Shown: positions 25,708 to 34,179 of the stretch, one piece after another
Layout of the letters: every line of letters begins with the position of its first letter
Position numbering within the stretch: the first letter of the stretch is position 1
Assembly (NCBI RefSeq): GCF_042688385.1
Contig: NZ_JBHUPY010000015.1
Coordinates: forward strand, 124,001 to 188,000
DNA: 64,000 nt
DNA from: Herpetosiphon sp042688385
GTDB taxonomy: Bacteria; Chloroflexota; Chloroflexia; Chloroflexales; Herpetosiphonaceae
Direction: 5' to 3'
Notes under the pieces: model-generated
The model's input: only the letters and a program-made list of their open reading frames with translations
The model's database searches: none
What the model was told of the DNA's origin: nothing
Made by a program: the position numbers and the translations under genes

Positions 25708-26040
25708 ACGCAGAATTTATCGTGCAGTCATTGTATTGGCATGCCCTCACCCCCAGCCCCTCTCCCACTGGACGCGGGCGAGGGGTGCACCCGTTTTTAC
25801 CGATACATTATTGGCTTTTCATCCTTCTGATTTTTGATTTTTGACTTGTAATTTCATCCCTCGTAATTCTGACTTTTGACTTCTGCCTTTTGCTTTGTAA
25901 CTTCATCCCTCCTCCTTTACTATCGATCCCCTCTATTACAATCTCGAAACAAATGTGCTAAAATGAATTAATTCGCGTCATCGCAGGGGAGCCGATGTGC
26001 TATACTGCCGATGAAACGTGCAACTAGAGGAGCGACCGCA
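25708..26040. other. Intergenic: palindromic repeat and AT-rich junk
   Basis: It holds a palindromic repeat (25744-25800), then a stretch in which TTTTGACTT/TTTTGATTTT and TAATTTCATCCCTC occur about twice in slightly different form (25815-25910). A TGC-TATACT extended -10 at 26001-26006 precedes the pseudokinase gene. There is no gene. Confidence 0.6.
25744..25800. repeat. Palindromic intergenic repeat (copy B, one arm)
   Basis: CCTCACCCCCAGCCCCTCTC, then GGACGCGGGCGAGGGG and CACCCGTTTTTAC, nearly identical to the left arm of the repeat at 8984. The right arm is missing. Confidence 0.75.
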
Positions 26041-27951
26041 ATGACTGCCCCTGCATCTCGGGCTAAAACAAATGCGACACCGCGCCGCGAAGATGATCAT
26101 GAACTGCGCAATTATCGCTTGGAAGAGCGGATTGGCCAGGAAGAATTGACGACCATCTATCGCGCCCGCCACCTAACCCTTGATCGCCCGGTTGAGGTGC
26201 ATGTGTTACGCCGTTCGGATTGGGTTTCGGTCAGTCGCTTTGGGCAGGCTGCCCGTTTGGCTGCTCGGCTCAAACATCCAACGATTGTGCCTGTCGTCGA
26301 CGCTGGCCACGATGATCGCTTTGGTTACTATTTGGTCACGCCGCCGCTTGGTGGGCGCTTGTTGCAAGAAGTGCTCGAAGATGGCGCGCTCTCGGTCAGC
26401 GATGCAGTGCGAATCTTCAGCGATATTGCCAAAGCCCTTGATACCATTCACGCCGAAAACATTGTACATCGCGATATTCAGCCGGGCACGATTGTCGTCA
26501 CCGAAGCTGTGCATGATCAAGCTGTGAGCCGCCATGGCTTTTTGACCAACTTTAGCTTGGCGTGGAGCAGCGACGGCCCCGATCTCTCGCAACTGGAAGA
26601 GGCCGATTATTTGACGGCCTATGCTGCGCCTGAGCAAGATTTTAAGCAAAATGCCACCGAGCCAAGCCTTGATATTTATGCCTTGGGCGCGGTGCTCTAC
26701 CATATGCTGACTGGCGAAGTGCCCCCAGCCCCCGGCCAAACTCCCAAATCATTGGCCGATTTCAATGAAGCGCTTGCGCCTGCTGATCGGGTGTTGCGGC
26801 GCTTGCTCTCGCCCCAAGCCTCGGTGCGCTATAGCTCGGCCAACCAAGCGGCGGCGGCCTTACGCCAAGCGTTGCGCGAAGCCTTGCCTGTTGAAGCTAG
26901 CACCAGTTTAGCGCCTGTTGCCGCCAGCAATGTTGAAAGCGAATGGCTGGAAAATCCGGTTGAAACAGTATTGGTGGGAATTCTCGATGGCGATTTTGTG
27001 CAGCGAGGCCGCGATTGGGGTCGGCAGTTGCACGAGCCAAGCACTTTGCGGGCGGTGCTTAATCGCTGGAGCAGCCAAAATATGGTGCGGCGGCGCGATT
27101 TGGGCAATGCAATTATGCCTGAGCGTGTGGTCAGCTATAACTTCTATACCTACGAACTGCGGGCGTATTACGAAACCCGCACAACGCCGGAGCCGCGCGA
27201 AAAACCCTATCAAGGCAGCCGCATCAGCACCAGCCAAAATCCGCCTGGAGTTTGGCAAGTGATCCTGCCCGATCCCCAGCCGTTCGATGAGGTTCGCCCG
27301 ACCGAGATGGTTATTCCCAACTCCGAGCGGGTTGAGATGTGTATTTATTGTGGCGGCAAGGGCGATTTGCACTGTACCAAATGTCATGGCCGTGGCTTGC
27401 TCGAAACCAAGCGCGTGCAGACCAATCCTGATGGCAGCAAAGAGCGGCGCACGATCACCGTCGATTGCCCCGAATGCGAAGGCGAAGGCCAATCGGATTG
27501 TGGGCGTTGCCAAGGTTCGGGCCAAGTGTTGACCGAAGATGTATTTTATTGGTCGCGTTGGGGCAAGCTCTGGGAAAATACCGATGATGAGGCGGGCTTG
27601 CCGTTGGCCGATATTCGTGAAAAAGCCCAGCAAGTGTATACCGCGCACATTGACGTGCGTGATACCAAATGGCATGCGATTGCACCATTACACGAGCTAT
27701 TGCAAGCTGCCGAGAATGTTGATGCAGAACAACAGACCCGCCTGTTGCATGCCGAATTGACGATTCATGGCACGCCAGTTACCGAGGTTGATTATAGCGA
27801 GCGCAATCAAGCCCATACCTTATATATGATTGGCTTTGAGCCAACGATTGTGCGCGGCAATTTTACCTTGTTTGATCGCGAGCGAATTATGTTGTATAGC
27901 GTGATTGGGGTATTGCTGTTGATTGCGGTCGTTGGGGTTTTGATCTTCTAA
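26041..27951 (+). CDS. Tail-anchored pseudokinase with DnaJ-type zinc finger
   Basis: ATG 26041 follows AGAGGAG at 8 nt; ATG 26011 lies before it and lacks a site. Residues 24-280 have a Ser/Thr-kinase fold, but every catalytic site is altered. The glycine loop is IGQEELTTIY, the VAIK lysine is His (VEVHVL, H54), HRDxKxxN is HRDIQPGT (Q147, T150), and DFG is NFS (170-172). The PEQ and DIYALGAVLYHMLTGE regions remain. The middle part (about 300-425) is unassigned. Four DnaJ-type repeats follow (CIYCGGKG, CTKCHGRG, CPECEGEG, CGRCQGSG). A hydrophobic tail (LLLIAVVGVLIF) would anchor it with the body in the cytoplasm. Likely a scaffold or regulator; not a DnaJ because no J domain exists. Confidence 0.85.
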   Translation: MTAPASRAKTNATPRREDDHELRNYRLEERIGQEELTTIYRARHLTLDRPVEVHVLRRSDWVSVSRFGQAARLAARLKHPTIVPVVDAGHDDRFGYYLVTPPLGGRLLQEVLEDGALSVSDAVRIFSDIAKALDTIHAENIVHRDIQPGTIVVTEAVHDQAVSRHGFLTNFSLAWSSDGPDLSQLEEADYLTAYAAPEQDFKQNATEPSLDIYALGAVLYHMLTGEVPPAPGQTPKSLADFNEALAPADRVLRRLLSPQASVRYSSANQAAAALRQALREALPVEASTSLAPVAASNVESEWLENPVETVLVGILDGDFVQRGRDWGRQLHEPSTLRAVLNRWSSQNMVRRRDLGNAIMPERVVSYNFYTYELRAYYETRTTPEPREKPYQGSRISTSQNPPGVWQVILPDPQPFDEVRPTEMVIPNSERVEMCIYCGGKGDLHCTKCHGRGLLETKRVQTNPDGSKERRTITVDCPECEGEGQSDCGRCQGSGQVLTEDVFYWSRWGKLWENTDDEAGLPLADIREKAQQVYTAHIDVRDTKWHAIAPLHELLQAAENVDAEQQTRLLHAELTIHGTPVTEVDYSERNQAHTLYMIGFEPTIVRGNFTLFDRERIMLYSVIGVLLLIAVVGVLIF

Positions 27952-27960
27952 GCAAACCTG

Positions 27961-27994
27961 CCGTCCTCAATTTCTTCCTCCTAATTGAGGACGG
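27961..27994. terminator. 12-bp perfect hairpin after the pseudokinase gene
   Basis: CCGTCCTCAATT pairs with AATTGAGGACGG around a 10-nt loop, 9 nt after the stop, between convergent genes. There is no T tract. Confidence 0.5.
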
Positions 27995-28066
27995 CTGACC
28001 CTCTGCTCAATCCTTCAATCCCACAAGCGTTGCGATTCCTGACCTTTGGTACATGGTTGTGTTCCT

Positions 28067-28438
28067 TTAGCGTTGATATAAACGCATAAAACCAACCCGA
28101 CTTTGGGGTTGGAGCTGTAATGGTGTATCTAAATTATGGACTGCTACGCCATCGAGCATCAGCCAACAATCGCCAGCGCGAAACGCTGCTTCAGCTTGGC
28201 TGCGCACTTGCTCGGCGGCAATCATGCTGTTATAGCTTGGTTTGGCAATCAAATAGTTGAGGGCAAGGCTTGGGAGATTGGCTTGATGGCTTTGGCTGAG
28301 TTCATTGTGCACATGCTCTTGCAGCAATTGGCGCGCTGAAATTTGGCCTTGGGGCAGAGAAATCAGGCTTGGCGGGGTGCGAAGTTCATTGACAAGGCCT
28401 AGTAGGTGGGTGGTCACTGCGACACAGTTCGTACTCAT
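28067..28438 (-). CDS. Small hypothetical protein
   Basis: 123 residues, start ATG 28438 with AAGGA 6 nt upstream. The N terminus (MSTNCVAVTTHLLGLVNELR) is helical. The middle has QISARQLLQEHVHNELSQSH and later MIAAEQVRSQAEAAFRAGDCWLMLDG. The C-terminal part looks beta (VAVHNLDTPLQLQPQSRVGFMRLYQR). No membrane segment, signal or known motif is present. I do not recognise it. It may be a cytosolic ubiquitin-like or regulator-type fold, but that is a guess. Confidence 0.6.
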   Translation of the reverse strand: MSTNCVAVTTHLLGLVNELRTPPSLISLPQGQISARQLLQEHVHNELSQSHQANLPSLALNYLIAKPSYNSMIAAEQVRSQAEAAFRAGDCWLMLDGVAVHNLDTPLQLQPQSRVGFMRLYQR

Positions 28439-28831
28439 AACACATCCTTCAACACAATTTGCGTGACGATCGAAAGTCTACCTGCTGATTGTGTCAATGA
28501 GTGTCACAATAGTGTAAGGATGAAGGATGCAGTCAAAATTTAAAAGCCAATCGCCAATAGGCCCTTCGCGTTCTTCGCGGTTACGCTCTCTTCGTAGCAC
28601 AATTTTAACGCTTGGGCAGCGCAAAGGATGAGAGATGAAAAGAGCAGAGGTGGAAATCAAAAGCTCAATTGGATTATAACGAAAATAAGCTATTAACAAA
28701 GAGAATTAATGTTGGTTATATTAGTGACCTAGCTTCCAATCCACAAATCTGATCAATCTATAAACCTTAACATTGCTTCTTTGGAGCGCTGGAGCAACAG
28801 CGAAGGCAATTTATTGGGAGGGAGCAGCACC
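28439..28831. other. Intergenic, upstream of the exonuclease-helicase gene
   Basis: AT-rich DNA with no ORF that I can support. It contains the second copy of the 20-bp repeat (28563-28582) and a TATATT -10-like box near 28714. The ribosome site GGGAGGGAG for the next gene is at 28816-28824. Confidence 0.5.
28563..28582 (-). repeat. Dispersed 20-bp repeat, copy 2
   Basis: CCTTCGCGTTCTTCGCGGTT is the near reverse complement of 8804-8823, with one base different. Confidence 0.5.
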
Positions 28832-31800
28832 TTGAATACATCATCATCTCCGCTTGGCCAACTTATTCAAAGCATCATGCGCGAACATCAAGCACCAATG
28901 GCAGTCATTGAGTTACAACAACAGCTTCGACGTAAGGGATATGCAACAGCCCCCGAAATTTTGCGAGATATTTTGCGAGACACTGCAATCTGGACAACCC
29001 TTGCTAATGACAAATATAGCTTGCGTGACATCTTTGACGATATTGAGTCTGATGCAGTTGATCAAACCTCAACCGCGATTTATCTATCTAATCTTCGTTT
29101 AGCCTATGCTGATTATTGTGTGCTTGATCTTGAAACGACAGGCTTTGAACCTGAATCGAACCAGATTATTCAAATTGCAATCCTTCGCGTTATTCATGGA
29201 AAGCCAGATGAATTTCGCAACTGGGATGTTCAGTGTGATCCTGACCGTTTAGATCCTTCATTGCGACGCGTATTACATCTAGATTCAGACCGCATTCAAA
29301 GGATTGCTTCGGCCCCTCCGATCGATGTCATTTGGCCCGCTGTCCGTAGGTTTATTGGCGAACAGCCACTGGTGATTCACAATGCTCGGTTTGATATGGG
29401 TTTTCTGCTTCACCACGATCCTTCCCTTCAGAATCCAATCGTTGATAGTTTAGAGTTAGCACTGCTTGTATTTCCCTATGCTCGTAAGCATACATTGAAT
29501 GCCTTGGCTGAAGCGTGCAGCATTCGGTTAGAAACGATTAATGTCGACACTATTAGCGGCATTCCTAGTGATCATCGGGTTGCTGAAGAGACGCTCCATG
29601 ATGCAATAACTGATGTATTAGTTCTTGCAGAGGTGTATCGTGCATTACTACATCGTTGGGAGCATTCAACGTCAGCATTACGAGGATTATGGGCTGAACT
29701 ATTACCATCTACCCATGTTCTAACCAGATCAAGCAACGATATAAGCCTTATATTGCCTGCTAATCACCTACCTGAAGCTCGCTTATCAAACAAGCTTCTT
29801 GCCCCAACCGCAGAGGCCTTGCTTGATCAATTTGCTGTATATGCAAAACTCAATCCACGATCGAGCCAGCGGATAATGGTGGAAACAATCACTGCCGCGC
29901 TTTTGAGTGATACCTCGCGGTTGATCGAAGCACCTACTGGAACGGGTAAGACTTTGGGCTATCTTATTCCTGCTATTTGGGAAGCCCGTCGAACCGGACG
30001 ACGGATCGGGATTGCAACTGCCTACAAAAATCTTCAGGATCAACTGCACCAGGAGATCATCCGCCTGCAAAAATTAATTCTATTCAATACTGCCTTAATC
30101 AAAGGGGCTTCAAATTATCTTTGTTTGCGTGAATTACAGGCGGCAATTGCAGTTTCTGCTACCGCTAGTTGGGAACAACGCTATCTTTTGGCATTTCTGG
30201 TGCATTGGGTTGCGCAACATACTGATGCAACGCTTGATGAAATTCCTTTTTGGCTTAAACAAACCTTTAGTGACACCAACCAGTTGCTTAATGATCTTGC
30301 AGTTCAACCTACAACCTGTACTGAACGCCGCTGCCAATTTTATGATCAGTGCCATTTCTTTGCAGCTCAACGCCGAGCTGAACAAGCCGATATTCTTATT
30401 ATTAATCAAGCAATTTGGCTGAATAGCGCGCCTGATAGTTTAGGCTTTGATGCGCTCATCATTGACGAAGCCCATAATCTGGAAGATATGGCAACCAGTG
30501 CCTTCCAACAAGAAGTTGGCGAGCATTCGCTCCGACGATTACTGACAATGCTGTATGTACCAAATACTCGACGGGGTTTAATGGCTCAATTAGCCAACCA
30601 AGCCTTGCCACCAGAGACTCGGAGCCAAATTAAAAAAATTCAGCAAGCTGTTGGCCAAGCTTTACGGCTTATTCAAGAATTGCGTAGCGTCTTGGCAACA
30701 TTTGTATTGGCGTGTGATGAGACCTTTGATCCGCTTCAAGGTGCACGATTAAGACTTTCAGGTGCACCCGCCCGAATTTATCCAGTTGCATGGTTAAAGG
30801 TTCAGCAAGCTTTAGATCAACTTTGGAAGGGCTATCTTAACCCACTCATTACGGAATTAGCTGCCATTACTCCATGGGTTCATGTTCAAAATGAGATATT
30901 AGGCCTGAAATTGGCTGCTGTTCAGACGGAACTATGTAATCAACAAAGCCTGCTCGCAACCATGCTTCAAGCACGATTTACTAACCAGATTATATGGATT
31001 GCAGTCCAGACGCATGAAGCAAATGCCCATTGGGCTTTTTGTACTGCGCCCTTGTCGGTCGCTGAAGAGCTTGCTGGGCGCTATAAACAGCTGCGTTCAG
31101 TCATTCTTACTTCCGCTACATTAACCACGGGACCCCATGATTTCAGTTTCTTTGTCGAGCGACTTGGGCTTGCTAGTAGCTTAACTGCCGCTCAATCCAT
31201 GATCCTTGCTGGGGCACTACCTTATCAAGAGCATGTGGTTTTAGGGCTTCCGGCCTACTTAAACTATACTCCCGCCCGGATAACGCAAACCAGTTTTGTT
31301 GAAGAACTCGCTGCCGAGTTGCAATTGCTCTTAACCTTCACCGATGGTCGAGCATTAATGCTATTTACATCGCGTCAGCGGCTTGAACACGTTTACCAAC
31401 ACAATGGGCTTATGCTTGAGACTCAAGGAATTCCAGTTTTTGCTCAGCGCCCAAGTGGATCACGCCAAGCGCTGATTGATGATTTTAAAGCCCATGGCAA
31501 TGCGGTGCTCTATGGATTAAAAAGCTTCTGGGAGGGAGTTGATGTACCTGGAACGGCTCTTTCATTCGTGATAATGGAAAAACTTCCCTATCCTGCATTT
31601 AATGACCCAATTCATGCTGCTCGGCGTGAGGCTATTGCTCGTCAAAATGGCCGTGAATTTCAAGAATATCTTTTTCCCTTGATGGTTTTGCAGTTCAAAC
31701 AAGGCTTTGGCCGGTTGTTGCGTACCCCAACTGATCGTGGGGCAGTCATCTTGTATGATAAGCGGATTGGGCGAAAAAGCTATCTACCGCTCTTGCTGGG

Positions 31801-34162
31801 CGCATTACCAGGCTACCAGCCCCGTGACCTAGTAGCAGAGCAATCCAGACGTGCGTTTTATACAATGCTTGCGAATCGGCTGCCCGATATCCTTAATCTG
31901 GCGGAAAAAGCTGATTTTCTAGCTACAGTGCCCGATATTCTATTGACTGATCTTGAGGCGTTGATTGAACGGCTTGGAATTCCCGATCCATTGACTGAGG
32001 AAGACTATGATGACTGGCGACCTCAAATACTTGATGCTTTACAAGCACTTTATGGGTTTGCGGCATTTCGTTCAACTGAACAAGAAGCTGCTTTTCGGGC
32101 CATGCTTACTGGCCGTGATGTGATGGCAGTATTACCTACTGGAGCGGGCAAATCAATTTGTTTCCAATTGCCAGCATTGTTGCGCCAAGGTACAACCATC
32201 ATTTGTTCACCACTTATTGCCTTGATGAAAGATCAAGTTGATAAGCTGTATGAGAAGCGCATTGAAGTTGTCGCGGCGCTGATGAGTGGTCAGAATGCTG
32301 CTGATCGCGAAGAAATACTAGCCCGATTACGCGCGGGTCGCTTGCGCTTGTTGTATCTTGCCCCAGAACGTCTCCGTGATCCCGTTGTGCTTGCTGCATT
32401 AGCAAGTGCTTCGATTCGCCAAATCGTTGCCGATGAAGCCCATTGTATTGCCCTTTGGGGGCCAAGTTTTCGCCCTGACTTCTTAATGTTGCCACAGATA
32501 TATCAGCAATTACAAGCACGTCCCCCGATTGCCGCTTTTACTGCCACTGCAACGACAGGAATTACTGAAGCAATTATCTCTGCACTTGAAATGGCTGAGC
32601 CAATTATTGTTCGATCGTCAATTGATCGGCCAGAACTGCGTCTGGTCATCATTGACCGCAATCATCGCTATCACCCAATTCGTTCAAAAACCGATCAAAT
32701 TCGCCAACTTTTATTGTTAGTCCAAACTGCCGTCCAGCGCAACGAAGCAATGCTTATTTATGTTTCAACCGTCAAAGAAGCCGAATATTTGGCCCGCCTA
32801 CTGCAAGTTGCAGGAATTGCCGCGCGCGCATATCACGGACGGATGGATATTCAAGAGCGTACAATCATTAGTGAACAGTTTATGGACGATCTCTTAACAA
32901 TTATCGTTTGTACTAAAGCATTTGGTATGGGAATTGATAAACCAGACATTCGTTATGTTGTTCATTTCAATATGCCTGGCGATCTTGAATCGTACTTCCA
33001 AGAAATTGGCAGGGCTGGGCGTGATGGCAAACCAGCCTATGCCGTAATGCTCTATCATCCTTCAGATAGGCGGATTCATGAGTTTTTTATTGCGCAAAGC
33101 CAACCTGATAGTCTCTTGCTTGCTCAATTGTGGGCTTGGATGCGTAGCCAACCACCTGAGTGGATCTTAAATCCTCAGCAAGTATGCGAGGATTTTGAAA
33201 TTGATGAGCTTGAATTACGCAGGATGTTGTATCTCTTAGAACAAAGCAAGCTGATTCGGCGTGGTGCCGATGTAACTATCCGTGGCAGTCTAACCCTCTT
33301 GGGTGATTGGCAGGGCCTGATTGCTCGTTACTCTGGGGATCGCAGGATGTTGCTTGAAAAACTGGCCAATTTGCTACCGCAGCATGGGTGGCTTCGTAAT
33401 GAACTTCATCTAGCGGATCTTGCAGCTGAACTTGGGGTTGGAATTGTGCCATTTGAAGCGTGGTTAATTGAGGGTGCTTTGCACGGTTATTGGATTTATC
33501 GGCCTTGGGAAAAAGGCTATCATATTACGCGATTCGTTGATAGCGACACCCTATTACCAAGGATTGATCAGGCTACGGTTCAACACCAACAAGCAAAGCT
33601 ACAACAAATGCAGCATTTTGTTCGTGATTCCCAATGTCGTTGGCAAGCATTACGGCTCTATTTTGGCGAAGCTTGTGGACTTCCATGCAATACGTGTGAT
33701 CGCTGTACTCCCGAACAGTATTATCCTTGGAGCAATAAAACCAGCCGTGACGTGCCTGATGTTAGCGATTTTCTTGATCTTGCTGGCAGTATCATTGCGG
33801 TAGTTTGGTGGAATGAACGCCGGATGCATGAAGGGAAGAATCCATTTGGCAGTAAGGCGATTCTTCAGCTTTTGCGTGGCGATGAATATCGCTTGATGTA
33901 TCGTTATCCAGCAGGCCCGGCTGCTGATGCTCGACGTAATGCACTTCGTAGTTGTCCATATTGGGGTGTTTGTCGCACCTTGCGCCGTTCGACCCGCGAA
34001 CTTCAGGCCCTGCTCGATCGGTTGATCCGAGAGGACTATATATCAATAGGAACAGCGGTACTTGACGAAGATCGTAGTTATGAGTATCTTGCCCTTACTC
34101 CTAAGGGGCAAACGCAACGCCTCAGTGCCACTCGTCTTGAGTGGGACGCTGCATCCAGTTGA
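28832..34162 (+). CDS. Fused DEDDh exonuclease - DinG-type helicase - RecQ-type helicase
   Basis: 1776 residues from TTG 28832, chosen because GGGAGGGAG lies 7 nt upstream (TTG 28781 lacks one). In order: a winged-helix-like N terminus (1-65); a DEDDh 3'-5' exonuclease (about 93-260) with DLETTG, HNARFD and HDAITD; a DinG/XPD-type 5'-3' helicase with APTGTGKT near 366, DEAH (IIDEAHN) near 543, iron-sulfur Cys (NYLC and CTERRCQFYDQC) and FKQGFGRLLRT; a RecQ 3'-5' helicase with LPTGAGKS near 1100, DEAH near 1200, MGIDKPDIR and GRAGRDG near 1391; the RecQ zinc site CGLPCNTCDRC near 1613; and an RQC-like winged helix. Two helicases of opposite polarity plus an exonuclease in one chain is unusual. 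It is 18 bp upstream of the next gene's start. Codon third positions are visibly richer in A/T than in neighbouring genes. Confidence 0.85.
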   Translation: MNTSSSPLGQLIQSIMREHQAPMAVIELQQQLRRKGYATAPEILRDILRDTAIWTTLANDKYSLRDIFDDIESDAVDQTSTAIYLSNLRLAYADYCVLDLETTGFEPESNQIIQIAILRVIHGKPDEFRNWDVQCDPDRLDPSLRRVLHLDSDRIQRIASAPPIDVIWPAVRRFIGEQPLVIHNARFDMGFLLHHDPSLQNPIVDSLELALLVFPYARKHTLNALAEACSIRLETINVDTISGIPSDHRVAEETLHDAITDVLVLAEVYRALLHRWEHSTSALRGLWAELLPSTHVLTRSSNDISLILPANHLPEARLSNKLLAPTAEALLDQFAVYAKLNPRSSQRIMVETITAALLSDTSRLIEAPTGTGKTLGYLIPAIWEARRTGRRIGIATAYKNLQDQLHQEIIRLQKLILFNTALIKGASNYLCLRELQAAIAVSATASWEQRYLLAFLVHWVAQHTDATLDEIPFWLKQTFSDTNQLLNDLAVQPTTCTERRCQFYDQCHFFAAQRRAEQADILIINQAIWLNSAPDSLGFDALIIDEAHNLEDMATSAFQQEVGEHSLRRLLTMLYVPNTRRGLMAQLANQALPPETRSQIKKIQQAVGQALRLIQELRSVLATFVLACDETFDPLQGARLRLSGAPARIYPVAWLKVQQALDQLWKGYLNPLITELAAITPWVHVQNEILGLKLAAVQTELCNQQSLLATMLQARFTNQIIWIAVQTHEANAHWAFCTAPLSVAEELAGRYKQLRSVILTSATLTTGPHDFSFFVERLGLASSLTAAQSMILAGALPYQEHVVLGLPAYLNYTPARITQTSFVEELAAELQLLLTFTDGRALMLFTSRQRLEHVYQHNGLMLETQGIPVFAQRPSGSRQALIDDFKAHGNAVLYGLKSFWEGVDVPGTALSFVIMEKLPYPAFNDPIHAARREAIARQNGREFQEYLFPLMVLQFKQGFGRLLRTPTDRGAVILYDKRIGRKSYLPLLLGALPGYQPRDLVAEQSRRAFYTMLANRLPDILNLAEKADFLATVPDILLTDLEALIERLGIPDPLTEEDYDDWRPQILDALQALYGFAAFRSTEQEAAFRAMLTGRDVMAVLPTGAGKSICFQLPALLRQGTTIICSPLIALMKDQVDKLYEKRIEVVAALMSGQNAADREEILARLRAGRLRLLYLAPERLRDPVVLAALASASIRQIVADEAHCIALWGPSFRPDFLMLPQIYQQLQARPPIAAFTATATTGITEAIISALEMAEPIIVRSSIDRPELRLVIIDRNHRYHPIRSKTDQIRQLLLLVQTAVQRNEAMLIYVSTVKEAEYLARLLQVAGIAARAYHGRMDIQERTIISEQFMDDLLTIIVCTKAFGMGIDKPDIRYVVHFNMPGDLESYFQEIGRAGRDGKPAYAVMLYHPSDRRIHEFFIAQSQPDSLLLAQLWAWMRSQPPEWILNPQQVCEDFEIDELELRRMLYLLEQSKLIRRGADVTIRGSLTLLGDWQGLIARYSGDRRMLLEKLANLLPQHGWLRNELHLADLAAELGVGIVPFEAWLIEGALHGYWIYRPWEKGYHITRFVDSDTLLPRIDQATVQHQQAKLQQMQHFVRDSQCRWQALRLYFGEACGLPCNTCDRCTPEQYYPWSNKTSRDVPDVSDFLDLAGSIIAVVWWNERRMHEGKNPFGSKAILQLLRGDEYRLMYRYPAGPAADARRNALRSCPYWGVCRTLRRSTRELQALLDRLIREDYISIGTAVLDEDRSYEYLALTPKGQTQRLSATRLEWDAASS

Positions 34163-34179
34163 TGTATGAGAGAACACCT

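Noticed and set aside
27340..27540. DnaJ chaperone
   Set aside because: Only the zinc-finger repeats match; there is no J domain with HPD, and the N terminus is kinase-like.
26908..27675. 255-codon minus-strand frame opposite the pseudokinase
   Set aside because: Antisense shadow of a clearly coding region; the sense frame carries the kinase and zinc motifs.
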